Shown in pieces: positions 1-10,238 of a stretch of 64,000 nucleotides of DNA. Position numbers and translations under genes: made by a program. The stretch's first letter is position 1, and every line of letters starts with the position of its first letter. The stretch comes from Candidatus Ruminimicrobiellum bubulum. GTDB lineage: Bacteria; Elusimicrobiota; Endomicrobiia; Endomicrobiales; Endomicrobiaceae. The stretch spans positions 1 through 64,000 of the forward strand of contig JAGCCP010000039.1 in assembly GCA_017651625.1 (NCBI GenBank), given 5' to 3'. Below the pieces are notes generated by a model that saw only the letters and a program-made list of their open reading frames with translations, did no database searches and had not been told where the DNA came from.

Positions 1-798
1 ATAAGTATATTTCCTGTTCATTGCCTTTAAAATATTATTGGAACCGGACTGCAAAGGTAAATGAATATGTTTGCAAATTTTTTTGTTTGTTGCTATCTCA
101 TCTATAAGCTCATCGGACAAATCTTTCGGATGGTTTGTCATAAATCTTATTCTTTTAACTTTGTCTGACTCGGATATTTTTTGTAATAATCCGGTAAAAT
201 TCACACCGTTATAATTGTAAGAATTAACATTTTGTCCCAACAAAATTATCTCTTTTATACCATCATCACAAGCTTTATTTACTTCTTTTAATATTTCGTT
301 ATAGTCTATACTTACTTCAGGTCCTCTGACATAAGGGACTATACAATAAGAACAAAAATTGCTGCACCCTCTCATTATTGTTATATATCTGAAAACTTCA
401 CCGTTTTCGTTTATATTTTGACTTTTTTCTTTGCTATCAGGAACATATTTGCTTATAGTTTCACTGAATAAATCTATATCCCTTGCCCCCAAAACAAAAT
501 CTACATATTTACATCTCGATTTTATCTCTTTTGTAGCATATTGAGCCATGCAACCGGTAACACCTATAATCAAATCGGGATTTGTATCTTTTTGTTCTTT
601 TAATCTTCCAAGTAGTGAATAAGCTTTATGTTCTGCCGAAAATCTAACCGAACAAGTATTTACTATAACAATATCAGCCTGCGACATATCTTCCGTTCGC
701 AAACAACCTTTTTCCGATAAAATTTCTGCCATTTTATCGGAATCGTTCATATTCATTTGGCAACCGATAGTTTCTATATAAAACTTAATATTTTTCAT
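1..798 (-). CDS. miaB: MiaB tRNA methylthiotransferase, N-terminal part (cut by window start)
   Basis: Reading leftwards from an ATG at 798 gives 266 open codons with no stop before the window edge. The protein has the layout of MiaB, which adds the 2-methylthio group to i6A37 of tRNAs in the cytoplasm using two 4Fe-4S clusters. The N-terminal UPF0004 cysteines are C13 (in GCQMN), C49 (NTCSV) and C83 (GCMAQ). The radical SAM CxxxCxxC is C145/C149/C152, in a context ([11 protein letters not shown]) typical of MiaB rather than RimO or MtaB. The end of the SAM barrel and the TRAM domain lie outside the window. The start overlaps the 3' end of rfbA by 14 bp, so the two are probably co-transcribed. 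Confidence 0.93.
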   Translation of the reverse strand, partial: MKNIKFYIETIGCQMNMNDSDKMAEILSEKGCLRTEDMSQADIVIVNTCSVRFSAEHKAYSLLGRLKEQKDTNPDLIIGVTGCMAQYATKEIKSRCKYVDFVLGARDIDLFSETISKYVPDSKEKSQNINENGEVFRYITIMRGCSNFCSYCIVPYVRGPEVSIDYNEILKEVNKACDDGIKEIILLGQNVNSYNYNGVNFTGLLQKISESDKVKRIRFMTNHPKDLSDELIDEIATNKKICKHIHLPLQSGSNNILKAMNRKYTY

Positions 799-1660
799 TT
801 GCTACTTTTATCAAATATTTTGTGTATACGGAATTAAGATGTTTGGCTCGTTCCAACAATTGTTTTTTGTTAATGAAACCTCTTTTGTATGCAATTTCTT
901 CCAAACAACCTACCATTATTCCCTGTCTTTGTTCTATTGTTTTTATAAACAAAGAAGAATCTAACAAAGAATCGTACGTTCCCGCATCAAGCCAAGCAAA
1001 ACCTCTGTCCAAAAGTTCTACCGATAGCTTTTTATTTTTCAAATAAACTTTATTTACATCAGTTATTTCAAGTTCGCCTCTTGCAGAAGGCTTTATTCCC
1101 TTAGCTATTTTTATAACTGAATTGTCGTAGAAATATAATCCCGGAACAGCCCAATTTGATTTCGGATTCTTCGGCTTTTCTATAATTGATACCGGTTTTT
1201 TATTCTTATCAAGTTCAACTATTCCGTACCTGCAAGGATCTTCTACATAATAGCCGAAAATCGTTGCACCTGTTTTTCTTTTTTTCGCTTTCTCTAAAAT
1301 ATCCGAAAATCCGTGACCGAAAAATATGTTATCACCCAAAATTAAGGCAACATTATCTTTACCGATAAATTTTTCTCCGATAATAAATGCTTCAGCAAGG
1401 CCGTTAGGCTTTTCTTGTTCCGCATAAGAAATATTTATACCTAAATTGTTACCGTTACCGAACAAATCTTTTAATCTCGGCAAAGTTGAAGAATTTGATA
1501 TTATTAATATATCTTTTATTCCCGCAAGCATTAGAACGGAAAGCGGATAATATATCATTGGTTTATTATAAACTGGCAACAACTGTTTTGAGATTGTTGA
1601 AGTTATAGGATAAAGTCTTGTAGCTTTTCCGCCTGCAAGAATGATACCTTTTGTTTTCAT
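785..1660 (-). CDS. rfbA: Glucose-1-phosphate thymidylyltransferase
   Basis: A 291-residue nucleotidyltransferase of the RmlA/RfbA family, which makes dTDP-glucose from dTTP and glucose-1-phosphate for dTDP-sugar synthesis. The signature loop reads [11 protein letters not shown] near residue 8, where most members have GGSGTRLYP, a mild substitution. LGDNIFFG (about 109) and the RYGIVELD and EKPKNPKSN segments are family typical, and the length matches. It overlaps the next gene upstream by 4 nt (ATGA) and miaB downstream by 14 nt. No rmlB, C or D lies in view, so either those are elsewhere or the activated sugar has another use with the neighbouring epimerase-like gene. Confidence 0.93.
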   Translation of the reverse strand: MKTKGIILAGGKATRLYPITSTISKQLLPVYNKPMIYYPLSVLMLAGIKDILIISNSSTLPRLKDLFGNGNNLGINISYAEQEKPNGLAEAFIIGEKFIGKDNVALILGDNIFFGHGFSDILEKAKKRKTGATIFGYYVEDPCRYGIVELDKNKKPVSIIEKPKNPKSNWAVPGLYFYDNSVIKIAKGIKPSARGELEITDVNKVYLKNKKLSVELLDRGFAWLDAGTYDSLLDSSLFIKTIEQRQGIMVGCLEEIAYKRGFINKKQLLERAKHLNSVYTKYLIKVANEKY

Positions 1661-2589
1661 ATTTTACTCCTTTTAAAGTAATCTATGGTTTTTAATAAAC
1701 CTTGTTTCAAATCCACTTTAGGTTGCCACTTTAATATTTTTTTTGCTTTTGAAATATCCGGTCTTCTTCTTTTAGGATCATCTTCCGGTAATGGCTTATA
1801 TATTATTTTAGATTTACTATTCGTTAATTTTATTATTGTTTTAGCTATATCATTTACCGTCATTTCATTAGGATTACCGATATTTACCGGTCCATGTTCT
1901 TTGGACATTAATAATTTATATATTCCTGAAATCAAATCAGACACATAACAAAGACTTCTGGTTTGTGTTCCTTTACCGAAAACGGTAATAGGTTTATTGT
2001 TTAATGCCTGATTTATAAATTGCGGAACAACTCTGCCGTCGTTCATATTCATTCTGGGGCCGTATGTATTAAATATTCTTACCATTTTTGTATCAAGGCC
2101 GTAAACTCTGTGATAATTTGTAATCAATGCTTCGGAAAATCTTTTTGATTCATCGTACATACTTCTTTTACCTATCGGGTTAACATTCCCCCAATAAATT
2201 TCTTTCTGAGGATTACAAAGAGGATCACCGTAAACTTCACTCGTAGAAGTAAACAAAAACTTTGCTTTATTTTTCCTGGCAAATTCCAACAAATTGTATG
2301 TTCCGTAAGAGCCGACAAGCAAAGTTTCTATTTTATATTTATCATAAAATATGGGACTTGCTATCGAAGCAAAATTGATAACAGCATCAAATTTTTCTTT
2401 TATTAAAAATTTTTTTGTTATATCTATTTTTTTAAACTTAAACTTCTTATTATTAAAAAGATGTTTTATGTTCTCTTTTTTGCCGGTAATAAAATTATCT
2501 ACACAGTAAACGCTATGCCCTTTTTCCAACAAAAAGTCACAAAAATGAGAACCTAAAAATCCTGCTCCGCCAGCTAATAAAATATTCAT
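1657..2589 (-). CDS. NAD-dependent sugar-nucleotide SDR, UDP-glucuronate decarboxylase (UXS)-like
   Basis: A 310-residue extended short-chain dehydrogenase. The Rossmann motif GGAGFLGSH sits at about residues 7-15, STSEVYGDP at about 114, and the catalytic YDESK at about 144. [21 protein letters not shown] closely resembles UDP-xylose synthases. Such enzymes turn UDP-glucuronate into UDP-xylose for surface glycans. A dTDP-glucose 4,6-dehydratase is the main alternative, suggested by the adjacent rfbA, but the [10 protein letters not shown] segment and the short length favour UXS. It overlaps rfbA by 4 nt, giving translational coupling. Confidence 0.82.
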   Translation of the reverse strand: MNILLAGGAGFLGSHFCDFLLEKGHSVYCVDNFITGKKENIKHLFNNKKFKFKKIDITKKFLIKEKFDAVINFASIASPIFYDKYKIETLLVGSYGTYNLLEFARKNKAKFLFTSTSEVYGDPLCNPQKEIYWGNVNPIGKRSMYDESKRFSEALITNYHRVYGLDTKMVRIFNTYGPRMNMNDGRVVPQFINQALNNKPITVFGKGTQTRSLCYVSDLISGIYKLLMSKEHGPVNIGNPNEMTVNDIAKTIIKLTNSKSKIIYKPLPEDDPKRRRPDISKAKKILKWQPKVDLKQGLLKTIDYFKRSKI

Positions 2590-2670
2590 TTTATATCTCC
2601 TAAGAATATCTTATTATTATATAAATTTGTTGTGTGTATTTACAAATTGCGGAAAGAGAATTTTTGAGAG

Positions 2671-4716
2671 TTAAACATCGTAAATATTTATTGCGATATC
2701 CAGTAATGTTTCGTTGATTTTCATGTATTGGTCCAACACATCCAAATGAAGGCTGGATGTTTCAATGGATTCCTGAAGACCTGCATGCAATCTTGCAATA
2801 TGATTTCTTTTTAATTCATGCATTATTTCGTTTAATTTATCTATATCGTCACTTACTTCCCTTGCCAAAACATCATCTTCTTTGATAAAGGAATCTATAA
2901 TTTTTGAACAATTCGTATAAACTATATTATGCATATGTTTTAAATCTTTTAAACCTTCATCTGAAAATCTTAAATGTCTTCTCATTTTTTCTTGTGATAT
3001 ATAAATAATATTTCTGTTAATGATATCGGCAATCTGTTCGAAATCGGCAACTATGTACAAAAGCATTGTTTCTCTTTTAGCCTGTTTTTCGGTAAGTTCG
3101 TTCTGTCCTATTTTAGTTATATACGGAATTATTTCATCTACCAAATGCGATATCTGTAAACATTTATATTTTATTTTTTCTATAACTATTTCGTGTCTTG
3201 TTTTTAATGCGTTTATCGAATCTTTCATTACATCAGACACTATTTCCGATAATCTTTCTATTTCCTGCTTGGACAAAATAAGAGCTTTTTCCGGTTCTTC
3301 AATATATTTTTCGTCTATAAAAGCCGTTCCGAAATGTTTTTCAACGGCAGAACTGGGATAAACAAACATTATGAATTTATGAAGTACAGGAACTATCGGC
3401 AAAATTATAAAAGCCGTAAACAATGTTACCAATGTATGCGACATGGCTATTTGCCTTGCTATATCATTTGAAAATATAAAAGTTGAAGTAAAATATTTAA
3501 CGAAATATATCCAACACAGTTCCCCTTTATAATAAACAAAAGATATAAACGGATAAACTAAAATTACACCTAAAATTTGGTATCCCAAATGCCACAACAT
3601 AACTCTTTTACCGCTTCTAGGTTGTGTAAGGGAAGCAACTATTGCCGTGGAACATGTTCCTATTTGTGCTCCCAAGCAAACACAAATTCCTTGTAACAAA
3701 GACAATATTCCCGAAGAAGCCAAAACGATAATTATTCCGACCGTTGCACCGCTGCTATGTGTAAGTATGGTAAAAAATATACCGAAAAGTATTAACCATA
3801 ACGGTGATTGTAAAGTAGCAATTGTTGCTAAAAGTTCGTTGTTTAATGTTATCGGAAGCATGGAATCCGACATCAACTTCATACCGAAAAACAAAAGTCC
3901 GAACCCGAAAATAGCATCACCTATTTCTATTATTTTTCTCTTTTTTGAAAAGAAAGATAAGAAGTATCCGACTGCCGTAATAATTAGAGCATAATCAACT
4001 AATTTAAAAGCAACAAGTTGTCCAGTAACGGTAGAACCTACAGATGCTCCTATCGTTACAGACATCGCCTGGAAAAATGTCATTACACCTGCACTTGTAA
4101 GCGTAATTTGCAATAACAGTGTTGCCGTACTCGACTGATTTATTCCGGTAACAATGAAACCCGTAAAAAAGCCTTTTAATCTGGTACTTGTAAATTTTTT
4201 AAGTATTGTTCTAATATTTTGACCTGCTATTTGTTGGAAAGCGGAATTAACTTTAAACATTCCGAAAAGAAGAAGAGCAGCACCTCCTAACATTGTGACA
4301 ATCATTATAAAAATCCACTGTTTGCTTAAAACAGAAACCGTAAAATAAACGGGCTCTGCCAAGACATCAACATTTACTATAACAACAACCTTATCTTCCG
4401 CTTTTTTATCTATGAAAACTTTTGATTGTGCATACCCTTTTTCATCGGTAACAATTGTTTCTTCTTGAACTGAATTATCTTTTGATACTTGATTATTTGG
4501 AAAGTAACCGTCTGCTACAATAAAATTAACTTTTACATCGGGAACGGGATTACCGACCTTATCTGTTAAACAAACTATAAGATCGTTTTTTGTCTCCGTT
4601 CCTCTAACGGCAAGCTGTTTGTCACCGGAAATTTTAGTTAAAACAAAATCCTGTCCTAAACAGATTGCAGGCAAAAGCATTAAAAATAAACAAAACAGTA
4701 TGTTTTTTATTTTCAT
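2671..4716 (-). CDS. Na+/phosphate symporter (NptA/PF02690 type) with N-terminal Ig-like and C-terminal PhoU-like domains
   Basis: A 681-residue inner-membrane transporter. Residues 1-21 are a signal peptide. About 25-130 form a Big_1/invasin-like Ig domain (DKVGNPVPDVKVNFIV, DEKGYAQSKV) that would lie outside the membrane. Two Na_Pi_cotransporter repeats follow (about 135-460), each with the QSSTATLL/HSSGATVG-type Q/H-SS-T signature. The last 200 residues are a helical PhoU-like domain. It probably imports phosphate with sodium. An N-terminal Ig domain is not part of the minimal family. Its start overlaps cdd by 4 nt, tying it to the nucleoside cluster, where phosphorolytic enzymes consume phosphate; that link is inference. 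Confidence 0.85.
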   Translation of the reverse strand: MKIKNILFCLFLMLLPAICLGQDFVLTKISGDKQLAVRGTETKNDLIVCLTDKVGNPVPDVKVNFIVADGYFPNNQVSKDNSVQEETIVTDEKGYAQSKVFIDKKAEDKVVVIVNVDVLAEPVYFTVSVLSKQWIFIMIVTMLGGAALLLFGMFKVNSAFQQIAGQNIRTILKKFTSTRLKGFFTGFIVTGINQSSTATLLLQITLTSAGVMTFFQAMSVTIGASVGSTVTGQLVAFKLVDYALIITAVGYFLSFFSKKRKIIEIGDAIFGFGLLFFGMKLMSDSMLPITLNNELLATIATLQSPLWLILFGIFFTILTHSSGATVGIIIVLASSGILSLLQGICVCLGAQIGTCSTAIVASLTQPRSGKRVMLWHLGYQILGVILVYPFISFVYYKGELCWIYFVKYFTSTFIFSNDIARQIAMSHTLVTLFTAFIILPIVPVLHKFIMFVYPSSAVEKHFGTAFIDEKYIEEPEKALILSKQEIERLSEIVSDVMKDSINALKTRHEIVIEKIKYKCLQISHLVDEIIPYITKIGQNELTEKQAKRETMLLYIVADFEQIADIINRNIIYISQEKMRRHLRFSDEGLKDLKHMHNIVYTNCSKIIDSFIKEDDVLAREVSDDIDKLNEIMHELKRNHIARLHAGLQESIETSSLHLDVLDQYMKINETLLDIAINIYDV

Positions 4717-5117
4717 TTTTTTAATGTTTTTACATCAAAAGATTTAGGCAACAAACTTGATATTTTTACTACTTTAGAACTATCCTTCTTTGTATTATAA
4801 ACAACGTCTGCCGTTTTTGAAAATTCCGATATAACTTGTCTGCATGCTCCGCACGGAGTAACATCACCTTTTTTTGAGTATATCGCAATAGCTTTTATAT
4901 TTTTACAACCGTTGGCAACCGCGGTAAATATCGCAACTCTTTCGGCACACATACTTAAACCGTAAGAAACATTTTCTACATTTGTTCCGCAAAAAACTTT
5001 ATTGTCTTCACACAGCACTGCCGCACCGACTTTAAATTTGGAGTACGGGCTATAAGAATTTTCAGATGCCTGTTTGGCAAAATCCAACAATTGCTTATAT
5101 GCTTGTTTTTTATTCAT
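4713..5117 (-). CDS. cdd: Cytidine deaminase
   Basis: A 134-residue homotetramer-type cytidine deaminase, converting cytidine or deoxycytidine to uridine or deoxyuridine. The zinc site is complete: CAER (catalytic Glu, about residues 57-60) and PCGACRQ (about 92-98). The N-terminal SPYSKFKVGAAVLC substrate loop is present. It is first in line for the pyrimidine branch handled by the downstream phosphorylase DeoA, and overlaps the phosphate transporter gene by 4 nt. Confidence 0.95.
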   Translation of the reverse strand: MNKKQAYKQLLDFAKQASENSYSPYSKFKVGAAVLCEDNKVFCGTNVENVSYGLSMCAERVAIFTAVANGCKNIKAIAIYSKKGDVTPCGACRQVISEFSKTADVVYNTKKDSSKVVKISSLLPKSFDVKTLKK

Positions 5118-5132
5118 AGTTTTAGTTCCGAA

Positions 5133-6017
5133 TTATTTCTTAAAATATTTATCCAATAACAAACTGAGATCTTTGTATGCCGGTGCTTTTGTTACCGTTT
5201 CCGGTGCAGACTGAACGGCATCTTTTAAAGCATGCTGACAAGCACATTTAAGTTCTCTTTGTGCCATTTTCGGTATAAGATTTTTGATAAGTTTTTTACA
5301 TGTATTTGCATTTGCATCCATAACTTCCAACACTTTTTCAACATCAACTTCTTCACCTATTTTTAAAACGTCGTAATCGGTAACCAAAGAAACATTTGCA
5401 TAACAAATTTCCGCTTCTCTGGCAAGTTTAGCTTCCGGAATTGCAGTCATTCCCACAACGGAAAAACCGTTAGCCCTGTTTACTTTAGATTCTGCCCTCG
5501 TTGAAAATTGAGGACCTTCTATACAAACATAAGTTGTATTACTGAAATGATGTTCTATTCCAAGTTCGGTAACCGCTTTATGAACTATATCTCTCAAATC
5601 GTTACAAAACGGATCCGCAAAACTTACATGAGCAACTATACCGTTACCGAAAAACGTATTAACTCTGTTTTTTGTTCTGTCGAAAATTTGTTCAGGAATA
5701 ACAAAATCTTTAGGTTTTATCTTATCTTGCAAAGAACCTACAGCCGTTAATGCAATTATCTGTTCTACACCCAAAGATTTTAAAGCATATATATTTGCTC
5801 TTACATTTATTTCAGAAGGTAAAATAGTATGACCTTTGCCATGTCTTGGTAAAAAAGCAACTCTAACATCGTCAACCGTTCCTATAGTTATCGGTGCCGA
5901 CGGTTTTCCAAACGGAGTATCTATTTCAAATTCTTTAACATTTTCTATTCCGCTTATTTCACTTATTCCGCTGCCGCCGATTACTGCAATTTTTACAGGT
6001 TCAATTTGTTTTGCCAT
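5133..6017 (-). CDS. mtnP: S-methyl-5'-thioadenosine phosphorylase / purine phosphorylase (MTAP family)
   Basis: A 294-residue trimeric purine phosphorylase. GGSGISEI at about residue 14, LPRHGKGHTILPSEINVRAN (phosphate and ribose site), ALTAVGSL and GMTAIPEAKLARE place it with MtnP, which cleaves methylthioadenosine to adenine and methylthioribose-1-phosphate. Some members prefer inosine or guanosine, so specificity is not settled by sequence. A C-terminal extension of about 40 residues (QSAPETVTKAPAYK) is longer than usual. A G-rich stretch (GGGGGGAAG) directly before the ATG serves as ribosome binding site. Confidence 0.9.
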   Translation of the reverse strand: MAKQIEPVKIAVIGGSGISEISGIENVKEFEIDTPFGKPSAPITIGTVDDVRVAFLPRHGKGHTILPSEINVRANIYALKSLGVEQIIALTAVGSLQDKIKPKDFVIPEQIFDRTKNRVNTFFGNGIVAHVSFADPFCNDLRDIVHKAVTELGIEHHFSNTTYVCIEGPQFSTRAESKVNRANGFSVVGMTAIPEAKLAREAEICYANVSLVTDYDVLKIGEEVDVEKVLEVMDANANTCKKLIKNLIPKMAQRELKCACQHALKDAVQSAPETVTKAPAYKDLSLLLDKYFKK

Positions 6018-6083
6018 CTTCCCCCCTAAATTTATTATTTATATTTAAATTTTAGTGCATTATATTAAAAACTTCAACCGTTT

Positions 6084-8057
6084 CTAAACGATTTTTACAT
6101 CCATTATTATTAACTGAACATTATCCCTATTTAAATCTATGTTAAACAAAATATCGAACTTATCTTTATAACCGAAATCATCCGCATATTTTGCTGCCCC
6201 CCAAAAAACGGCCGGGATGCTCATACCGTCTTTACAAACTTTTAATTTTAAATGTTCTTGAGTTTGTCCTATAATAGAAACCTCTTCAAAACTAACATTT
6301 CTTAACATAAAAATAGGAACGGAATTTGATGCACCGAAAGGTTCCAAAACTGTTAAATCTTTATATGTATTTTTGTTTACATCACTTATTTTAAGTTCGC
6401 AATCTACATTTATTTTTTTTGCTACCATTTCGGTAGAAATAGAATCTTTTGCGATTTGTTTCATCCTGGTTCTAAACTCTTCTATTTTACCGATTTCTAT
6501 TGTAAGACCTGCCGCTTGATGATGTCCGCCGAACTTAATAAGCAAATCTTTTGTTTTATCGAGAGCGGAAACGATATCAAATCCATCTATTGAACGACAA
6601 GCTCCCGTTGCTTCACCTTTTTCTTTATCTTCTATGAATAGAATTACGGGTTTACCATAGAGTTTTACCATTTGCGAAGCAACTATACCCGTTACACCGT
6701 GAGCCAAGCTACCCGCAGATACAACAAGTATATTATCTTTTTCTACGTCACATTGCTGTTTTAACAAGATATTGAATTGTTTTATATTTTCATTTTGTAA
6801 TTCTTTTCTGTCATTGTTTAATTTTTTTAATTCAATAAAAAAATCGTTTGCATTGTATTTATCATCGGCAAGAATAAGTTCGGCAGCGACGGACGCTTTT
6901 CCCATTCTTCCCGCAGCATTTAAAATCGGTGCAACATTCCAAGATATTGTTTTTGCCGAAATTTGTTTTCCTTTTAAATATTCATCGAAAATATAACCGA
7001 GTCCGAATCTCTTTGAACAATCTTTATTTAATACGGATAGCCCGTAACGAACCAACATTCTGTTTTCATCAACAAGAGGCACTATATCCGCAACGGATCC
7101 CAATGCTACCAAATCAATATTATTTTCGAAAAATTCCAACATTCTGCCGTCATTTTCAAAATTTTGTTTTCTATACTGTTTTAAAATTTCATGTGCCGTT
7201 TGTTTTACATCTTCCTGTTCTTTAACTTCTATTATTTCAATATTCGTATTTTCTACATCTTTAACATAATTACAGTCATTTGTAACAATTTTTGAAAAAT
7301 CTTTTAGGTTAGGTTTGCCTGAGACAAATTCTTCTTTAACTATTATGTCATTAATAAGAATAATCAAATATATTTCTTCTTGTTTAACGGCAAGAACAGC
7401 AACTTCTTTATCGAAATATTTTCCGTATGTTTGCATTAATGCTTGTGACACTTTAAAAGAAACACCGCAACCTGCAAGTTCTTTGAACGGATAATTACAG
7501 AAATCCATTTTAGGATCAACAATACAATATGCTTTAGGTAACCCGTCTTGCGGCGGTTCATGATGATCGGTAACTATAACTTCCATTCCCAAACTGTTTG
7601 CATAATCTATTTCCGTAACGGCAGATATTCCGCAATCTACGGTTATTATAAGTTTAACACCTTCCTGTACATATTTATCCAATACGGTACAAGATAACCC
7701 GTAACCTTCATCGGAAGGAATGTACCACACTACGTTCCCGCCCAAAGTCGCAATAGTGTTATACAAAATAGTTAACGATGTTATGCCATCAACATCTCTA
7801 TCGGCATAAATAAGAATTTTTTCTTGATTTTCTATTGATTTTTTTATTCTTAGTACGGCTTTATACATGTCTCTAAAAAGGAAAGGATTAAATAAATCTT
7901 CTTTTTTAGGACTAACAAAGTTTTTTATCGCTTCAATTGTATTGAAACCTCTTGATAGTAAAACTTTTAAAGTGACTTCCGATAAATCCGTTTGTTCCTG
8001 TAAACGATATAAAATATTTTTATCTATATCCTGAAGTATCCATTTGTTCTTTTGCAA
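6084..8057 (-). CDS. recJ: Single-stranded-DNA exonuclease RecJ, with a central insertion and a TTG start
   Basis: A 657-residue DHH/DHHA1 exonuclease for 5'-3' ssDNA resection in recombination and mismatch repair. DHH-family metal motifs are YADRDVDGI (about 81), VDCGISA (about 141) and DHHEPP (about 165). The DHHA1 part carries GGHHQAAG (about 532). Between GVSFKVSQAL (about 200) and LVALGSVADIVP (about 318) lie roughly 100 Lys/Glu/Ile-rich residues that ordinary RecJ lacks. The start is TTG at 8057, supported by a strong AGGAG six bases upstream; no in-frame ATG lies nearby. It sits oddly inside a nucleoside-metabolism gene run. Confidence 0.9.
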   Translation of the reverse strand: MQKNKWILQDIDKNILYRLQEQTDLSEVTLKVLLSRGFNTIEAIKNFVSPKKEDLFNPFLFRDMYKAVLRIKKSIENQEKILIYADRDVDGITSLTILYNTIATLGGNVVWYIPSDEGYGLSCTVLDKYVQEGVKLIITVDCGISAVTEIDYANSLGMEVIVTDHHEPPQDGLPKAYCIVDPKMDFCNYPFKELAGCGVSFKVSQALMQTYGKYFDKEVAVLAVKQEEIYLIILINDIIVKEEFVSGKPNLKDFSKIVTNDCNYVKDVENTNIEIIEVKEQEDVKQTAHEILKQYRKQNFENDGRMLEFFENNIDLVALGSVADIVPLVDENRMLVRYGLSVLNKDCSKRFGLGYIFDEYLKGKQISAKTISWNVAPILNAAGRMGKASVAAELILADDKYNANDFFIELKKLNNDRKELQNENIKQFNILLKQQCDVEKDNILVVSAGSLAHGVTGIVASQMVKLYGKPVILFIEDKEKGEATGACRSIDGFDIVSALDKTKDLLIKFGGHHQAAGLTIEIGKIEEFRTRMKQIAKDSISTEMVAKKINVDCELKISDVNKNTYKDLTVLEPFGASNSVPIFMLRNVSFEEVSIIGQTQEHLKLKVCKDGMSIPAVFWGAAKYADDFGYKDKFDILFNIDLNRDNVQLIIMDVKIV

Positions 8058-8068
8058 TTTTTCTCCTT

Positions 8069-9370
8069 TTAATTTACTATATATTTAATTTTTTTATTTT
8101 GCTCTGTTTTTTCGTCACTTATGGTATAAGAAGAATTCAAAAGTTCAACAACATTATCGATATCATTTTTATTATAATGCAACTCAAATATTATATCGTT
8201 TTTGTTAACGAAATCACCCGATTTTTTATGAATCATTATACCGCTTACAAAATCTATTTTATCTTCAACTTTTAATCTTCCCGCACCCAACAAACAGGAA
8301 GCTATTCCTATATTTCTTGTATTTATAAACTTTAAACAACCGTCTTCTTTTGCTTTTATATAACAAATATTTTTTGCTTTACCGAAAACGGAATAATCAT
8401 CTACTACTTTTGTGTTTCCTTTTTGTAATTCTATCATTTTTATAAACTTATTTAATGCTTGCCCAGACACAATTTTTTCTTTAGCTAAACTTTGTGCCTG
8501 CTCAAAAGTTTTTGTTAATCCTACCTGTAAAATCGAAAAAGCAGCTAAATCTATACTTAACCGAACAAAATCGTTATCCATTTTATTTTTTAACGCCTCT
8601 ATAGTTTGTATAACTTCCAAACTGTTACCTACTGCATTTCCTAACGGTTCATCCATATCGGTAATAACAGCAGTCATATTTCTGCCGAACTTTTTCCCTA
8701 CACTAACCATTTTTTCGGCTAACAATTTTGATTTTTCGTATTCTTGTATAAAAGCGGCACTACCTGTTTTTACATCAAGTAATATATTTTGTGCACCTTC
8801 GGCAATTTTTTTAGACATTATACTTGAACAAATTAAAGGTATAGATTCCACCGTAGCGGTAACATCTCTTAATGCATACGTCCTTTTATCAACGGGAGCA
8901 ACTTCTTTCGTTTGCCCTATCATAGCAAATTTATTTTGTTTTAATACCGAAATAAATTCTTTTATATCAAGATTAACATTAAATCCGGGAATAGATTCCA
9001 ATTTATCGAGAGTTCCACCGGTATGTCCCAATGCTCTACCCGACATCATCGGAACATAAATATCGCAACTTGCAAGTATCGGAGCAATAAGTAACGACGT
9101 TCCGTCACCTACTCCACCTGTAGAATGTTTATCTGCGGTAGGCCCATCCAAAAAACTTAAATCTAAAATCTCACCGGATTTTGCCATTGCATTTGTAAGA
9201 TAAAAAGTTTCATCATCATCAAGGTTTTGAAAGTAAACGGACATCAAAAAAGCAGACATTTGATAGTCTGCGATTTCATGGTTAGTATATCCTTCTATCA
9301 TAAAAGATATTTCTTCTTCCGATAATTTTTGTCCGTTTCTTTTTTTGTAAATTACATCATATGCTCTCAT
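8069..9370 (-). CDS. deoA: Pyrimidine-nucleoside / thymidine phosphorylase
   Basis: A 433-residue class II nucleoside phosphorylase (DeoA/Pdp) that splits thymidine, deoxyuridine or uridine with phosphate into base and (deoxy)ribose-1-phosphate. KHSTGGVGDGTSL (about 81, phosphate loop) and MMSGRALGHTGGTLDKLESI (about 112) are the family signature, and VKTGSAAF is also conserved. The length matches. Its ATG shares one base with the punA stop codon (TAATG-type junction). It acts between cdd and deoB/deoC. Confidence 0.95.
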   Translation of the reverse strand: MRAYDVIYKKRNGQKLSEEEISFMIEGYTNHEIADYQMSAFLMSVYFQNLDDDETFYLTNAMAKSGEILDLSFLDGPTADKHSTGGVGDGTSLLIAPILASCDIYVPMMSGRALGHTGGTLDKLESIPGFNVNLDIKEFISVLKQNKFAMIGQTKEVAPVDKRTYALRDVTATVESIPLICSSIMSKKIAEGAQNILLDVKTGSAAFIQEYEKSKLLAEKMVSVGKKFGRNMTAVITDMDEPLGNAVGNSLEVIQTIEALKNKMDNDFVRLSIDLAAFSILQVGLTKTFEQAQSLAKEKIVSGQALNKFIKMIELQKGNTKVVDDYSVFGKAKNICYIKAKEDGCLKFINTRNIGIASCLLGAGRLKVEDKIDFVSGIMIHKKSGDFVNKNDIIFELHYNKNDIDNVVELLNSSYTISDEKTEQNKKIKYIVN

Positions 9371-10185
9371 TAAAGTTCCTTTACAAAACTTGTTATTATT
9401 TTCTCCATTGAAGCAGCAGCTTTTTTGCCTGCCTGTAAAACCTCTTCATGTGTTAAACTTTTCTTTGATAAACCGCTTGCTTTATTCGATACATAAGTTA
9501 AAGCAGATACTTTAATACCCATTTGATTTGCAACGATTGCTTCCGGAACTAACGACATACCTACAACGTCTCCGCCCAATTTTCCGTAAGCGTTAATTTC
9601 CGCAGGAGTTTCGTAAGATGGTCCGCTAACGGCAAAGTACACTCCTTTATGAACGGTTATCTTCTTATTCTTTGCTATTTTTAATATTTTATTTATTACA
9701 GTTTTATCGTATATATTTGTCATATCGGGAAATCTGTCACCGAACTCTTCGTAATGTTTTCCTATCAAAGGATTATTCCCCATAAAATTTATATGATCTT
9801 TTATAACAACAATATCACCCATATTATATTTTTTGTTAATTGCTCCAACCGCACAAGTTATAATCAACTTTTCTATTCCCAAAAGTTTCATAAGCCTTAT
9901 TGGATATGTTATATCCTGCATGGTATAACCTTCATAATAATGAAATCTTCCGCTCATCACCATGATATTGATTGAATTAAATTTACCGAAAATTAATTGA
10001 CCGTTATGACCTTTAACCGTCGATTGCTTAAAGTACGGAATTTTGTTGTAAGGTATGCTTACTGAATTTTTTAATTGATTTTGAATATTGCCTAATCCGG
10101 AGCCTAAAATGACGGCAACTTTGGGATTAGTTTTTATTTTTTTTCTTATAAAATTTTTAGTTTTTTGCAGTTGTTTTAATAACAT
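9370..10185 (-). CDS. punA: Purine nucleoside phosphorylase, trimeric type
   Basis: A 271-residue PNP that frees hypoxanthine or guanine from (deoxy)nucleosides and gives pentose-1-phosphate. VILGSGLGN (about 26), the phosphate-binding SGRFHYYEGY (about 78), CAVGAINKKY, and FAVSGPSYETPAEI with GMSLVPEAIVA are characteristic of the PNPase I/PunA family. A candidate extended -10 promoter lies 40 nt upstream, so it may start its own transcript with deoA and recJ behind it. Confidence 0.94.
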   Translation of the reverse strand: MLLKQLQKTKNFIRKKIKTNPKVAVILGSGLGNIQNQLKNSVSIPYNKIPYFKQSTVKGHNGQLIFGKFNSINIMVMSGRFHYYEGYTMQDITYPIRLMKLLGIEKLIITCAVGAINKKYNMGDIVVIKDHINFMGNNPLIGKHYEEFGDRFPDMTNIYDKTVINKILKIAKNKKITVHKGVYFAVSGPSYETPAEINAYGKLGGDVVGMSLVPEAIVANQMGIKVSALTYVSNKASGLSKKSLTHEEVLQAGKKAAASMEKIITSFVKEL

Positions 10186-10225
10186 AAATTTTATAACAAT
10201 ATTTCATTTGATTTTACTACATATA

Positions 10226-10234
10226 ATTATAGCA
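10226..10234 (-). promoter_or_regulatory. Candidate extended -10 promoter for punA
   Basis: On the minus strand TGCTATAAT matches the extended -10 consensus TGnTATAAT. The -35 region is poor and falls in the palindrome at 10239-10263. Predicted transcription would begin near 10219, about 34 nt before the punA ATG. Confidence 0.4.
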
Positions 10235-10238
10235 TAAT

